64,000 nucleotides of DNA from Theocolax elegans. Its lineage: Eukaryota; Arthropoda; Insecta; Hymenoptera; Cerocephalidae. The translations under genes and the position numbers were made by a program. Of the stretch, positions 32,926 to 45,336 are shown one piece after another. Under the pieces are notes generated by a model. That model saw only the letters and a list, made by a program, of their open reading frames with translations. It was not told where the DNA came from and searched no databases. Each line of letters begins with the position of its first letter. Position 1 is the stretch's first letter. The stretch is from NCBI GenBank assembly GCA_026168455.1, contig JANSJX010000054.1, positions 62,001-126,000 of the forward strand. The letters run 5' to 3'.

Positions 32926-33903
32926 TTACTTTTTTTCAGGGTAGAATATTGTGTTGTTAAAGTGAATATTGTAAGTTTTCAATGAATCATGAGAGGATTT
33001 AGAGAAAATTATGTATTTAGTTTTTTCTGGAGATATTTTCAAATTAATGTTTAGAAAGTAATTATTAATTATTATTAGGTTGTCTGTTAATGTTTGGGTA
33101 GCAATATTGGGGTCAGGATGTGAGCAGTAAATTATTATATCATCTGCGTATTGAATTATATTTACTTCTTTTTTTATAACTTTTGTTAATTCGCTTACAT
33201 ATATATTATATAGGATGGGACTTAAAATACTACCTTGGGGAAGGCCTAAGCTCTTTTTGAAAGGACCTGAAGTTGTATTACCTACTTTAAAAAATAGATT
33301 GCGATTATTCATTAGATTTTTAATGAAGTTTCTTGTTTTAATTGGGATATTTATATTATATAAAATGTTATTTAATATGTATAGATGTACGTTATCGAAT
33401 GCTGATTTTATATCAATTAGGACACAGTAGGTGTTATGATTATTGTTTAGATTGAAGTAGATTTCAGTAATAAGTTGCGATAAGGCATGTTGGCAGGATT
33501 TAGATTTCCTAAACCCATTTTGTGTTTCAGGGATATAATTGTTGTTTTCTATGTAGTGGTGTAGTTTGGTATTTATTATTTTTTCGTTAATTTTTAATAT
33601 GCATGAGGCAAGGGAAATCGGACGAAATTTTGATTTAGAATTTTTTGGAATTAAGATAATTAGGAAATTTTTCCAATTATTGGGAAATAAGTTTTTGTTA
33701 AAGAAATCGTTTAAAGTTTGAAGTAATAGCTGTCTGAAAGAGTTAGGAGAGTGGGATAATATTTTGTAATCAATTTGATCTAATCCGGGGGATGAATTTT
33801 TTTTGATTGATTCTAATGCTATGTTTAGTTCGCTAATAGTAAAAGGGTCATCTAATTCTTTAAAAGTATACGATTCATTGAAGGCAGGTTGTGGTTGTAG
33901 CAT
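32926..33903 (-). pseudogene. I-type ORF2, reverse transcriptase
   Basis: Motifs in order: KKNSSPGLDQIDYKILSH, LIPKNSKSKFRPISLASCI, TQNGFRKSKSCQHAL, VLIDIKSAFDNV (motif A), SLGLPQGSILSPILYNIYVS (motif B) and NIIQYADDIIIYCS (motif C). All catalytic residues are present. It is out of frame with the endonuclease frame that ends at 34,132. Confidence 0.9.
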
Positions 33904-34131
33904 TATTGGGGGGAGGTCGGTGCAGAATTGGTCAATAAATTGTTTTGCATTTTCTAATAATTCTATATCGTTATTTGAGAAAGATTGATGATTATTATTG
34001 ATATTTTTGAAACATTTTACAGTATTCCATATGGTTTGGATGGGTGTAGATTTTGATAAGGAGTTTTCAATAAAGACTTTAAAAGAAGATTTTTTTATTT
34101 TTCTTAATTCGTTTTTTGTATGAGTTTCTGT

Positions 34132-35298
34132 TTAAATTAGTGTTTTCAGATTGTTATGAGTGGGTTGCTTTAAAAAGTTTTTACTTGCTTTAATTCTGTT
34201 ATTGACAAGATTTGTGCATGTGTCATTCCACCATGGAGCTTTCCTGGCCCGATTTGAAAAATGTTGTTTATTTTCTATTGTTGTATGTTGTTTTAGATTA
34301 TCTATTGCATATTCAGAGTCTCTATGTAGAAGGGGGTTTGAATTACTATTATTATTTTTTTTATTTTTACTTTTTTTAATTTTGTTAAGTTTGTTAATGG
34401 TTGTTTTTGTAAGGTTTATGAGGGTGTTATATCTTTCATTCAAGTTTAAATTAGTATTATTTTTTAGCTGGTCTATGTTATCAGTTATAAAATTATCTAG
34501 TATTACAGAATACAGTTCCCAGTTAACAGATTTGTGATTTATTTTATGCGAGGTGGTAAAAATTTTATCGTATTTTATGTTGATTTTACTTTCGATAGGA
34601 AAGTGATCACTCCCCATTTTGTCTGGGTATAATTGCCAAGAAACATTGTTTATTAGGTTGGGTGATATTATAGTTAAATCAATGGGGGAAGATATAATTT
34701 GTTGTTGCGAATTGTTATTTTGTTGATTGGAATTAAATGAATAATAGGTGTGTGTGCCATCATTTTTTATTATTAAATTATAGTCTATTAAAGAGTCAAA
34801 TAGGTTTTCTCCTGTAGCACATGTTTTGTGAGATCCCCAAGAGAGATGATGTGCGTTGAAATCTCCTCCTATAAAAATTTGTTTGAATTCTGTTAGTGAG
34901 TTTAGAAATTGCTTCCACTTATTGAAAGATGTAACAGAAGTAGGTGGTCTATACAACGATACTATTAAAAGGGAATTTTGTTTTGATGTATTGTTTAGAT
35001 TGTTTGGGATGGAAATGGCAATGGTTTCTATACTGTTTTCTTCATGTAAAATAGTTTCTTCTTCTTTGAAAGGAACATTGTTTTTTATATAAATGGCGAT
35101 TCCACCGTGTTGTCCGTTATCTCTATCTTTTCTGATTAAGTTGAAGTTATTTAATTTTAAATTTATATGAGAATCATTTAACCAAGTTTCTGTTAATAAT
35201 ATTACATCATAATTATTTGAAATATTTCTTAAGCTATTAATTTTAGTTAGTAAACTGTGGCACTTCCATTGCAATATTTTTAGGTTTGACTTATCCAT
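34132..35298 (-). pseudogene. I-type ORF2, AP endonuclease
   Basis: It starts with ATG at 35,298 and reads LKILQWKCHSL, ILLTETWL (catalytic E), GGIAIYIKNN, IVSLYRPPTSV, FIGGDFNAHHLSWGS and MGSDHFPIE (SDH). This is a full endonuclease domain, residues 1 to about 240, then a linker ending APWWNDTC, which is usual before RT. A stop at 34,132 cuts it off. Confidence 0.88.
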
Positions 35299-35497
35299 TA
35301 TAGATTTATTTTTAGTTTTTGATTGTTATTTTTGCAAGAATTTAATTGAATTAATATTATATAATGTTATATAATTATTATTAAAAGCTTAGAAAATATT
35401 TTAATTTTGTGTACTTTTTTTTTTTTTATTATTATTTTTTTTTTAATATTTTAATATATATAAATATGATTTAACAATTATATGAATATATCATTGT

Positions 35498-37092
35498 TTA
35501 CAAAGAAGTATCCATGCTAGTATTCATGATGTGAGAGTTTTCTAATGATTGGGACTGTAAGCAGTTATCAATTATCTCGTTAAAATTGGTTTGATTTTGT
35601 ACTATGTTTAGCAAATTTTCAAGTGAAATTGTTATAGGTAATTCATTTCTGACAAATGTAATTTGCGATTGTAGGATATCTTCTGTTTGATTAGTATTAG
35701 TATTTTTTGAATCTTCTAGAGAAGAGGATCTATTAGCTTTAATATTTAAGTTGTAATTACCATTTGGAGATATGAGCAAGTTTTTGTATTCAATATGAGT
35801 TTTATTAATTGATTTATGAGTTTGTGGTGGGGATGTTTTTTTTTGTTGGAGTGCGATAAAACTTTGGAGAGTTAATTCGTTTAGTATTATTAGTAAAATT
35901 ATCATTGTTTGTAAACAGATTTTTTCTTAGGTTTGGAGGTGAAAAGGGGGCAATTTCTTCAATTTGGAATGAGGAGGATAATTCAGGGAATTCGGAGAAA
36001 CGTATCCTTTTTTTATTGTGTAAAAGATCTTTATAATTTTGTTTTGCTTCTTGCGAAGTAATGTTTTTCCTTATTGCCATTTTAATTATGTTTTGTTCTA
36101 GTTGAGTTGTTTTACATGTTTTATCTGTTGGAAGGTGATTACCAGAGCAATTCATACATAAAATAGTTTGGTCTTTTTTTGGGCAGTCATTTTGTACATG
36201 GCCAGTGTCTCCACAGTATAAACATCTACTTTTGGATTTGCATATTGATTTAACATGTCCATGTCTATAGCAATTTGTGCATAATTTGACTTTTGGAATG
36301 TATGCTTCCATATCATATTTCACTCTATATATATAAACGTGTTGGAGGAGGATTTGTCCTTTTATAGTTATCATTATAGTTTTAGTTGGTGTTAGGGTTG
36401 TGTTGTTGTCAGTTATAGTTTTTTTTATAGAATCTAGTGACGTTTTGTACCTTTACATTATCTACTGGAGAGTGAATGTCTATATTATTTAAAATCTCTT
36501 CCTCTGTTATATCAATTGAGATGTTTCTTATTATACCTTTTTTGTAAATATAATTGTTGGGAATAAATGCTTCTAGATTTTTATATTTTAAAGCTTCAAG
36601 TTTCATAATTTTGTTAGCTGTATGTCTGTTATGTGTGACTATTGCAATTTTATTTTTTCCAGATTTTTTAATCAGATCTATTGTTTTGTCGGGAAGAAGC
36701 GGAGTAATTAATTTGGCTACCGAGATTGGCATTAAAATTGCGTTTAAATTTTCAACAGATTTTGATGGTTGTATTATAATTTTATATGGTGGAGGAATAT
36801 CATTGGTGTATTCTGTGACAATGGGAAGTTGAAAAAATGTGCTGTTTTGTGTACGAGTTGAAGGTACGGGTTGAGTGTTTGAAAATATTTCCTGAGAGTG
36901 TTGTGTATCTGTATATGTAGATGTCTGTGAGGGATGGAAATCAAGGTTACTTAGGTTACCCTTTGAGTTTTGTGTTTCATTGTTCAACTGAGTTTTTTTT
37001 TTGTTATTTGTAGTTGGTGAATTGTTAGTTAGATCATTTGGTCTTTTTTTTAATTTGTGAGGTTCAGGATTTAGTGATTGGATGTTGTCCAT
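35498..37092 (-). pseudogene. I-type ORF1 (gag-like), frameshifted
   Basis: 36,409-37,092 starts at ATG with a Ser/Thr/Asn-rich region and a folded part (PPPYKIIIQPSKSVENLNAI, then IRNISIDITEEEIL). After a frameshift 35,814-36,374 has three zinc knuckles: CTNCYRHGHVKSIC, CLYCGDTGHVQNDC and CMNCSGNHLPTDKTC. A third frame (35,498-35,905) ends the protein. It would coat the LINE RNA. Confidence 0.82.
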
Positions 37093-37260
37093 GGTTTTGA
37101 GGAAAGTCTTAGAGACTAATCTCTTTACTTTGTAAGACCCGCAGTCGAGTTTTGATTTTTTTTTTTATATTTTGGAAGAGAAAAAATAAAAACAAAAGAA
37201 GATTTATTTATTAAAAGAAAGTATAAGGGTAGGAAATGTTTTACCTTGACCAGCCAGGAT

Positions 37261-38348
37261 ACTAAAAATTAAACAAAAAGATAATGTGAATTTTATGCCA
37301 TTTGTATTTATAAGAATAGGTTATAGCACGTGCGTCTCGGGCCGTCGCCATCGAAGAACTCTCCCATACGCGCTCCGTGCGCAAACAAAGACAGCGCTCG
37401 CATTGGCGTAGGTATAAGTCAACGCAGCACTGGCATATGCACCGCATGTATCCCCAGAGAATCTTAGCTACCCACGCCACTAATCATTTGAATGTAATAC
37501 TCGCGCGCTCTTTTTGATTCGCATCTCTGTTTGTATGCGCATATTAATAGTTTTATAATAATATATAATCCCGTACCTTATATTTTACATTAATACTACT
37601 ATAATACATATAATTAAACTCACATTTTCTTTCGATTTAAAAAAAGAAATACTAATAATAGATAAAGAAATAAAAAATAATTTATAAAATTAAATCTCCT
37701 TCTCCAATAGACACACCCCGCAAAAATTATAATCTATATGCTTTTTGTTTCAGTTCGCAATTACAATATTAATATGAATAATATTAAATATATTTAATGT
37801 GCATTTAAATAATAGCAGAATTTATATCAAAAGGAAGGAGAATAAAAATTATAACAAGCAAAAAAAGACAACTCAAAGGAAACAACTTGACACCATATGC
37901 GCAATATCAAAAAAGAGAATTTAACCAAATTATTACTAGTATCATTTCACAAACACAATCACGCACACTTTTTAACAAAATTATAACAAATCACACTTAA
38001 ATTAATTATCTTAGATTAATTATAGTTTATTGTTTATTCCTACGTATAATTATAACTAAACACTGATAAATTTGTGAATTAACGCAAATATATATTATTA
38101 AAAACATATATAAATAATAATTAGAAACAAGAATACGAAATAAAAATGAAAAATAATAAAAAGAAAAACAAACAATTTTGTAAAGAAAGAACATGAGAAA
38201 AAAAGAGTTTAAAACATATAGTCTATTAATTCTTTCATTTTATCCTTTTTTTTTTTTAAAAAAAAAAAAAGGGAAATTTCAAAATTTTGCAATTGGTTCT
38301 CATTTTCTTTTTAGACATCGAGGACGATGTCCTTCGCGGCCTTGGACG
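37261..38348 (+). other. 3' end of LTR element internal region
   Basis: AT-rich with a GC-richer part at 37,325-37,500. It ends ...CGCGGCCTTGGACG directly before the 3' LTR. A classic purine tract is not obvious. Confidence 0.5.
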
Positions 38349-38610
38349 TGTCACGTACACATATGAGTGTACGCAACGCACTAGATGATCCGCAGCTATC
38401 TTAGATGACGGATAACGTTGACGCATCAACGGGGTATATAATCCCGATCCTTGCGAAGGGCGAGGGTCAGTTCCGCTCTTCTGCAGTTCAGTTCATTCGT
38501 TCATGTATAATTATCAGTCAATAAATAGATCACTATTCATTTGAATCTTGTTCTAAGTCTCTCACCTTTCCTTACCTCGGAAAAGGGGAATTAGGCAAAC
38601 CCACGTAACA
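38349..38610 (+). repeat. 3' LTR
   Basis: 262 bp, matching the 5' LTR apart from a few substitutions and a shorter CAGTT-repeat. CTAT follows at 38,611-38,614, equal to the 4 nt before the 5' LTR. Confidence 0.95.
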
Positions 38611-38854
38611 CTATATAATCATATTTACATCATATACGAAAAAATTATTGTACAACAGCGTTTATATATAAAAAATCTATAAAATTCTAGGATTTCTATA
38701 TTTTCTATGTATTGTAATACATATTGTGCAATAGTGCAATACTGAACATTAAAACTTCTCAAAACATTAATTATCTTTGTATGATGACAAAACAAAAAAT
38801 TTTCTCATTAAATATTAGTTAAACAAATAAATATTCCTCGTAAAATAATGTTGT
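38611..38854. other. AT-rich spacer
   Basis: Host DNA between the LTR element and the H3 gene. The insertion stopped about 240 bp from the H3 stem-loop. No other feature is seen. Confidence 0.6.
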
Positions 38855-38870
38855 GGCCCTGAAAAGGGCC
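38855..38870 (-). terminator. histone 3' stem-loop of H3
   Basis: On the minus strand GGCCCTTTTCAGGGCC, 24 nt past the H3 stop. It is the processing signal bound by SLBP in replication-dependent histone mRNAs. Confidence 0.95.
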
Positions 38871-38894
38871 GATTGAAGTTGTGTTGTCGATGAC

Positions 38895-39883
<989 letters not shown>

Positions 39884-39918
39884 TTTATTCACTCACCATC
39901 ATCAAAATTACAACAATC

Positions 39919-39934
39919 GGCCCTTTTCAGGGCC
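39919..39934 (+). terminator. histone 3' stem-loop of H4 copy 1
   Basis: GGCCCTTTTCAGGGCC followed by ACCA, the histone mRNA 3' processing site. Confidence 0.95.
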
Positions 39935-40840
39935 ACCAATTATTTATACGTTGAACAAGCATTTGTCAATAAGATAGTGAAATGTCGATTAAAAAATATG
40001 TAATCGTCAATGATCTAGCTGCTTTTGTTAACATGTAGTTTACATCTACGTAACTTACAATTATGTTTTTACTATAATACACTGATTATACCAAAATGGG
40101 TTGAATCACACTATATTTTAATTAATTTTGGAAAATTTAAATAGTTAAACAGTAAATTTTATTTGTGTACGATATATTTGTAATTCTTCTGAAAGGAATT
40201 TACACCATTTAACCCAAAAATTCTATCAAAAATATTATATTAAAAATCTGAAAAAATTTATATGTATAGATTAAAACCTAAGGGAGGGCATAACGTTTTG
40301 ATTTTTAAAGAAAAAAAGAATTGTTTTAGTAATAATTGAATAAACATTATTTGGAAAGATTTAGGTATAATGTTTTAAACATGTCTGAGGGCCTTACATT
40401 CAAGATTTTTTCAAAAACCCTTTGTATCGTTCTTAAAAAAATATTTTATTTTTATAATTTAAAAAAATGCAGATATTTTTTTTAAATAATGAAAATTTAG
40501 ATATATTTTAATTATATTTATATTTAGTTCCATACAAATCTCGATAAAAATAATGAAATATTCACTTTATTTGATAGTCTTTATCGCAAGTCACATTATT
40601 ATGCAGTTATTAACAGTTTTCATTTAAATACCTTTCTAAATTTGCATCGCACAATTACTACTAATATCATTTTCGGATGCCAGCGTCCAAGAGATGGTCC
40701 AGACCATCAAAAACTCCTTAATAAATTATAACACAAAAATTATAAGTTAAAAAATCATACACAATGAGTGCTAAGAATAATAAATTAATAAGCTTTAATA
40801 TGCAATAATGGACCTCTCTACCCACTTTAAAAAATCTATC
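39935..40840. other. AT-rich spacer
   Basis: No gene is visible. An H2A gene would be expected at the right end of this stretch, divergent from H2B, but none is present. Confidence 0.6.
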
Positions 40841-41002
40841 ATTGGAGCAGCTGCACACCAACTGTATTCAGCAGATCTTATTCTCACGATAGAGGGGAAG
40901 TTAAAAACCGGTTGGAGCGCAGCTGCTGCTTCGTACGGCTTAAAAAGGAACGCCAGACAGTGAGGTGGCATCAGTTTGTCTTTGAGCACAGCTACCGAAA
41001 CC
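40841..41002 (+). promoter_or_regulatory. H2B copy 1 promoter, cut off from the complete gene
   Basis: It matches the H2B side of the H2A/H2B promoter at 57,519-57,715: AAAACCGGTTGGAGCGCAGC, TATA-like CTTAAAAAGG (40,940-40,947) and CGCCAGACAGTGAG. On its left GAGCAGCTGCACACCAACTG is a worn remnant of the H2A half. It now drives only the 48-codon stub at 41,003. Confidence 0.8.
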
Positions 41003-41116
41003 ATGGCACCCAAAACCAGTGGAAAGGCAGTTAAGAAGGCCGGTAAGGCCGTTAAAAATATTACAAAAGGCGACAAGAAGAAGCACAAGAAGAAGAGGAA
41101 GGAAAGCTATGCCATC
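40961..41116 (+). repeat. 156-bp target duplication, left copy
   Basis: Runs from TGAGGTGGCATCAG to AGCTATGCCATC and equals 45,898-46,053 with one mismatch seen (GGAAAG/GGAGAG). It brackets the Jockey-type LINE exactly. Confidence 0.92.
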
Positions 41117-41149
41117 ATTGATGGGGGAGTTCCTCTCGAACCTTCGTAG
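41003..41149 (+). pseudogene. truncated H2B: N-terminal stub fused to LINE leader
   Basis: The original H2B start codon is here. The first 38 codons are intact up to SYAI, then the reading enters the LINE 5' end and adds [10 protein letters not shown] before TAG (41,147-41,149). The product would be the basic H2B tail without a histone fold. There is no stem-loop close by. It keeps the normal promoter, so it may still be transcribed. Confidence 0.85.
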
Positions 41150-41279
41150 AGGAAACACCTATTCTCATTATATAGAAAATTATTTCTATTGACTCTCGAT
41201 TTATCGAATTCTCAATAGCAGGTGCAAACCTGTCTCTATTTTCTATCACAACTCTCTTCTCAGCCCATTGTGAGCCATC

Positions 41280-41984
41280 ATGGCCACAGGGCAAAAATCT
41301 TCCTTTTCGCACTGCGATGGCTCCGAGAGCATCGCCTCCACCGCTGAGTCCTTAATGGACACAGCCCTTACCATGGATTGCGAAGGCTTCAAGGAGCCTC
41401 GCAGGCGAAAACGTGCCCGCCAAACACCTCGGGACACTCAATCAGACCGAACAAGTCTGATTACCAAGACCAGCAACACGGTACTTCCACCGGTTGCTAC
41501 CCACAACCAATTTTCTATACTAGCCGGCACCTCCGCCGAAAAGAAGGTTAAGATCACCCCAGTGAATGTTTACTGTGATGAGCTTAACTTTCCCTACAAA
41601 CTCCTCCAAACCATTATTAAAAAATTAAAATTCAGCGCGGTAGTATACAAACTCCGCGACAACTTCATGTCCGTCCGGGTTTCAACCCTGGAGGACTATC
41701 GAACCCTCCTCCGGGAATTGGACACCGAAAGGTTCCAATATTTTCTCTTCAAATCTCCGGATTCCGAACCTCCGGTCAAATTCGTCATTAGGGGCCTACC
41801 CATTTCAATGGCCACCGACGAAATCGCGGACGAATTACTGCGGGGTGGATATACAGTCCACAACGTCGCGCAAATGAAGAGAGGAAGCGGGAAAAATGCC
41901 ACCCCGCTCCCTCTTTTCCTAATTACTTTAGAAAAAACAGACAACATCAAAAATATTAATCAATTAAAACAATCGCGTTCTTGA
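41280..41984 (+). pseudogene. Jockey ORF1, first part (gag-like)
   Basis: ATG at 41,280, 234 codons. There is a basic patch EPRRRKRARQTPR, then a domain with VNVYCDELNFPYKLLQTIIK and KFVIRGLPISMATDEIADEL, then PLPLFLITLEKT: the RRM-like and PRE_C2HC-like region of Jockey-type gag. The frame ends at 41,984; the zinc-knuckle part continues in another frame from 41,981. One single-base indel near 41,975 explains this. Confidence 0.82.
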
Positions 41985-42637
41985 AAATAAAAATAGAACC
42001 GTATATTAAACCTAAACGCCCGGTACAATGTTATAAATGCCAACGTTATAATCATGTGTCACGGTTCTGCCACGCTCAACCCAAATGCGTTAAGTGTGGA
42101 GAGAACCATGACTCCGCCACGTGCACTAAGCCCCGCGATAAAGAAAATTTAAAATGCGCAAACTGTGGAGGCAACCACACCGCGAATTACAAAGGCTGTC
42201 CAGCCTATAAAACAACAAAACAATCTTACGCGAATAAAGCCAAAACTCCCAAACCCACTAAAATTAACAGCAATAACAGCAATAATAAAAATACTGAAAA
42301 ACCTAAAGTCATTCCGTTAAACGATGGAGGTCATTTTCCCGCATTACCGGTTAAAGCTAAAACCCAATCCCCAACGAACATACCAATATTTAAATTTAAA
42401 TCATTACAAAACAAACACAAAAATGAAAATAACATTAAAAATGATAAAAAACCCGTCAACCCGGAAGACGCAACCGCGCTGTTAGAAATACTGCGGGAGG
42501 CAACCAACCTCTCTATCAGTATCTCCTCGGGATCAATCTCAATAAACGACGCGTATATCCAAGTCGCGGTAATAACACAAAAACTTCTAAACTCGGCCCT
42601 CGCGGTTGCATCCAATAAACAAAAAACCGGACCATGA
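41981..42637 (+). pseudogene. Jockey ORF1, zinc-knuckle part
   Basis: It carries CYKCQRYNHVSRFC, CVKCGENHDSATC and CANCGGNHTANYKGC, three CCHC-type knuckles, then an Asn/Lys-rich linker. It ends with TGA at 42,635-42,637, sharing three bases with the ORF2 start. ORF1 binds the LINE RNA. It has no start of its own. Confidence 0.85.
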
Positions 42638-45336
42638 ATAATACACCAAATAAACAACTAACCATTTGTGCTTGGAACGCCAACGGACGACTAACACACA
42701 AAAAACTCGAACTAGAGACACTACTACACACAAAAGACATTGACATTTGTCTACTTGACGAAACACTTTTAAAAAACAACAGTACATTTAAACTACGAAA
42801 CTACACTGTCTATAAAAATAACATAAACCGGGGCACCGCGGTAATAGTTAAAAACAGCCTAAACCATTATAATATACCCTTAAATACCGAAAACTTAGAA
42901 GCAACGGCAATTAAAATCAAAACCCGCGGAACCGACATCGCGATAATAGCTACTTATAACTCCCCTACTGTTAAATTCAACAAAAACGACTACGATAAAA
43001 TCTTTAAAACAGCCGACACAGTAATAGCCGCCGGTGACTTTAACGCTAAACATACGCGCTGGGGGAGTCGCACTATAAACGCACTCGGTAGCCAACTCAG
43101 TAAATATTGCATTAATAAACAACTTTACATTCACGCCCCAACGAGCTTCACTCACTATCCTTACAACAAAAAATGCAAACCCGATATAATAGATTTCATG
43201 ATCTCTAAAAACTTAAATTTTTCCTCTAATATCTGCACTCTCCCAGATTCCGAATTAGACTCAGACCATTGCCCCGTATATATAACTATCAACTTAACAA
43301 CAATTTACAATCCGACAAAAATCAAATACAACTTTGCAAAAACTAACTGGCAGACATTTAACAATTACTTTGACGAAAACATCACTACACTACAAGACAT
43401 AGACAGAAAAGACGAAATCGACACAATTATCACTGACTTTACACAAACCATCCACAAAGCAATAGACATTTCCACACCATTAAACGAAAATAAAACCGGT
43501 AACCTTCCGTTACCGGACGAAATAATTAAATCAATAAAACATAGAAACGTATTAATCCGCGAAAACCGTAAACGATACAATCCAATACTTAAAAACCATA
43601 TTAATTCAATTAGACGCTTAATAGACAACCAAATTAAAAACTTTAAATGCGAATCGTGGAATAACAAAGTAAAATCCCTAAATATTAAAGACAATAGTTT
43701 GTGGAGAATGACCAAAGCCCTTACGCGAACTCACACTAACATTCCACCGTTAAAAGATTCAAATAATCAACTTAAATATTTTTCACCGGACGATAAAGCT
43801 AACCAATTAGCCGAAAACTTCGCGAAAACGTTCACACCGCATAAAATGCCTCATAACAATTCCAATTTTACTGCAGAAACGGATAATTTAATCTTAAATT
43901 TTCTAAACAATTCTAACAATAACCCTAATACAACTCCACCGATAATTCCGTTCGAACTTAAAAAATATCTTAAACGCACGAAAAACAATAAAGCACCCGG
44001 CCCGGATACAATAAGTAACTTCATTTTGAAAAAATTACCTATAAAAGCATTAACCCACTTAACCGACATACTCAACGCGTGCATTAAACATAAATATTTC
44101 CCAGACGTCTGGAAAACGGCGACCGTCTTGGTGTTTCCCAAAGCAGGTAAAGACCCGACCCTCCCGACTAGCTACAGACCAATTAGCCTCCTTAACACAA
44201 TGAGCAAGGCATTCGAGCACTTGCTCATCAATAGACTTCGGGACGACATGACTGACCGCCTAACGATCAGACAGGAACAATTCGGGTTTAGACAGGCTCA
44301 TTCCACACAACACCAAATACTCAGACTAACCGAAGACATTACTCGGAACTTTAACTGGAAACGAAACACCGGGGCGGTACTTCTCGACGTCGAGAAAGCC
44401 TTCGACAGCGTCTGGATAAACGGTCTCCTTCGCAAACTAATCGAAAATAAAATAAACTCTAATCTAATTCACATTTTAGCTTCCTATCTAAACAATCGGA
44501 AATTTAAAGTTAAACTAAACGACGCAGAATCGCGCGAATTTCCTATAAATGCGGGAGTCCCTCAGGGCAGCCTGCTGGGACCTCTGCTCTTTTTAATTTA
44601 CATTAACGACCTACCCTCGACCGACAACGTAAATATCGGGATCTACGCGGACGACACGGTAATATACGCGACCTCGCGAAGTAACGAAAAAATCGTAAAA
44701 TTACTTAACAACGCGCTAAACGACATTCATCAGTTCTGCAGTAAATGGAAAATTAAAATCAACGCGACTAAATCCGAAGCAATAATGTTCTCTAAAAAGA
44801 GAGCGCCAACCGCAAACCTAAATCCACCTAACTTCGATAAAACACCAATAGAATGGAAACCCGCGGTAAAATATCTCGGCGTAACACTCGATCGTAAACT
44901 CACCTACACACAACACACTACTAACGTTCGTAACAAAGCCATCGGGGTCTTAACTAAACTAAATCCGCTTTTAAGAAATCACTCGTCTCTAAACCTAAAA
45001 AACGGCATAATAATGTATAAAGCCTTAATCCGACCAATACTAACATACGCCTCATCGGTCTGGGGCGGTACGTGTAAAACAAACATTTATAAACTTCAAA
45101 TAATTCAAAATAAAACTTTACGAAAAATAACAAACGCGATACGGTTCACTAAAAATTCATTAATCCATAAAGAACTCGAAATAGAATATTTACATAATTT
45201 CATTAAAACCTCGACCGAAAAATTCTACGAAAACTCCGCGAAATCAAAATACGCTCTAATAAACAACCTCGGTAAATACGAACTCGATCCTAAAAACAAA
45301 CATGCGCGACCAAAGGACTTTCTGTCCGCCCCGTAG
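42634..45336 (+). CDS. Jockey ORF2: endonuclease and reverse transcriptase
   Basis: 900 uninterrupted codons. The AP endonuclease (about 1-225) has CAWNANGRL, CLLDETLL, IIATYNSPTVKF, IAAGDFNAKHTRWGS and SELDSDHCPVY. RT (about 400-720) has NNKAPGPDTISNFILKK, FPKAGKDPTLPTSYRPISLL, EQFGFRQAHSTQHQ, LLDVEKAFDSVW, AGVPQGSLLGPLLFLIYIND and GIYADDTVIYAT, with all catalytic residues kept. A thumb and C-terminal domain follow (YLGVTLDRKLTYTQH, ALIRPILTYASSVWG). No RNase H. It starts in an ATGA overlap with ORF1, which suggests termination-reinitiation. This is the least damaged mobile-element gene in the window and could still be active. Confidence 0.95.
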   Translation: MNNTPNKQLTICAWNANGRLTHKKLELETLLHTKDIDICLLDETLLKNNSTFKLRNYTVYKNNINRGTAVIVKNSLNHYNIPLNTENLEATAIKIKTRGTDIAIIATYNSPTVKFNKNDYDKIFKTADTVIAAGDFNAKHTRWGSRTINALGSQLSKYCINKQLYIHAPTSFTHYPYNKKCKPDIIDFMISKNLNFSSNICTLPDSELDSDHCPVYITINLTTIYNPTKIKYNFAKTNWQTFNNYFDENITTLQDIDRKDEIDTIITDFTQTIHKAIDISTPLNENKTGNLPLPDEIIKSIKHRNVLIRENRKRYNPILKNHINSIRRLIDNQIKNFKCESWNNKVKSLNIKDNSLWRMTKALTRTHTNIPPLKDSNNQLKYFSPDDKANQLAENFAKTFTPHKMPHNNSNFTAETDNLILNFLNNSNNNPNTTPPIIPFELKKYLKRTKNNKAPGPDTISNFILKKLPIKALTHLTDILNACIKHKYFPDVWKTATVLVFPKAGKDPTLPTSYRPISLLNTMSKAFEHLLINRLRDDMTDRLTIRQEQFGFRQAHSTQHQILRLTEDITRNFNWKRNTGAVLLDVEKAFDSVWINGLLRKLIENKINSNLIHILASYLNNRKFKVKLNDAESREFPINAGVPQGSLLGPLLFLIYINDLPSTDNVNIGIYADDTVIYATSRSNEKIVKLLNNALNDIHQFCSKWKIKINATKSEAIMFSKKRAPTANLNPPNFDKTPIEWKPAVKYLGVTLDRKLTYTQHTTNVRNKAIGVLTKLNPLLRNHSSLNLKNGIIMYKALIRPILTYASSVWGGTCKTNIYKLQIIQNKTLRKITNAIRFTKNSLIHKELEIEYLHNFIKTSTEKFYENSAKSKYALINNLGKYELDPKNKHARPKDFLSAP

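Larger units (their letters stand above)
31260..37260 (-). mobile_element. I-type LINE with RNase H, nested antisense in the LTR element
   Basis: Minus-strand order: ORF1 with zinc knuckles (37,092-35,498), ORF2 endonuclease (35,298-34,132), RT (33,903-32,926), RNase H (32,908-31,829) and a terminal cysteine domain (31,790-31,353). AP endonuclease plus RT plus RNase H is the I superfamily layout. It lies wholly inside the LTR element and so is the younger insertion. I could not fix the ends or the target duplication because both flanks are low-complexity. Confidence 0.85.
19889..38610 (+). mobile_element. Ty3/gypsy LTR retrotransposon, 18.7 kb with nested insertions
   Basis: Two LTRs with TG...CA ends (TGTCACGTACAC...CACGTAACA) and a CTAT target duplication (19,885-19,888 and 38,611-38,614) define one insertion. 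Between them lie gag, protease, RT-RNase H, an accessory block with OTU-like and macro-like domains, integrase and an envelope-like gene, all on the plus strand. A 731-bp TTAA element and an antisense 6-kb LINE are nested inside; without them the element would be about 12 kb. The LTRs differ by a handful of substitutions and one CAGTT-repeat contraction, so insertion is fairly recent, yet gag and pol have several frameshifts and stops. This copy cannot move alone. Confidence 0.93.
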
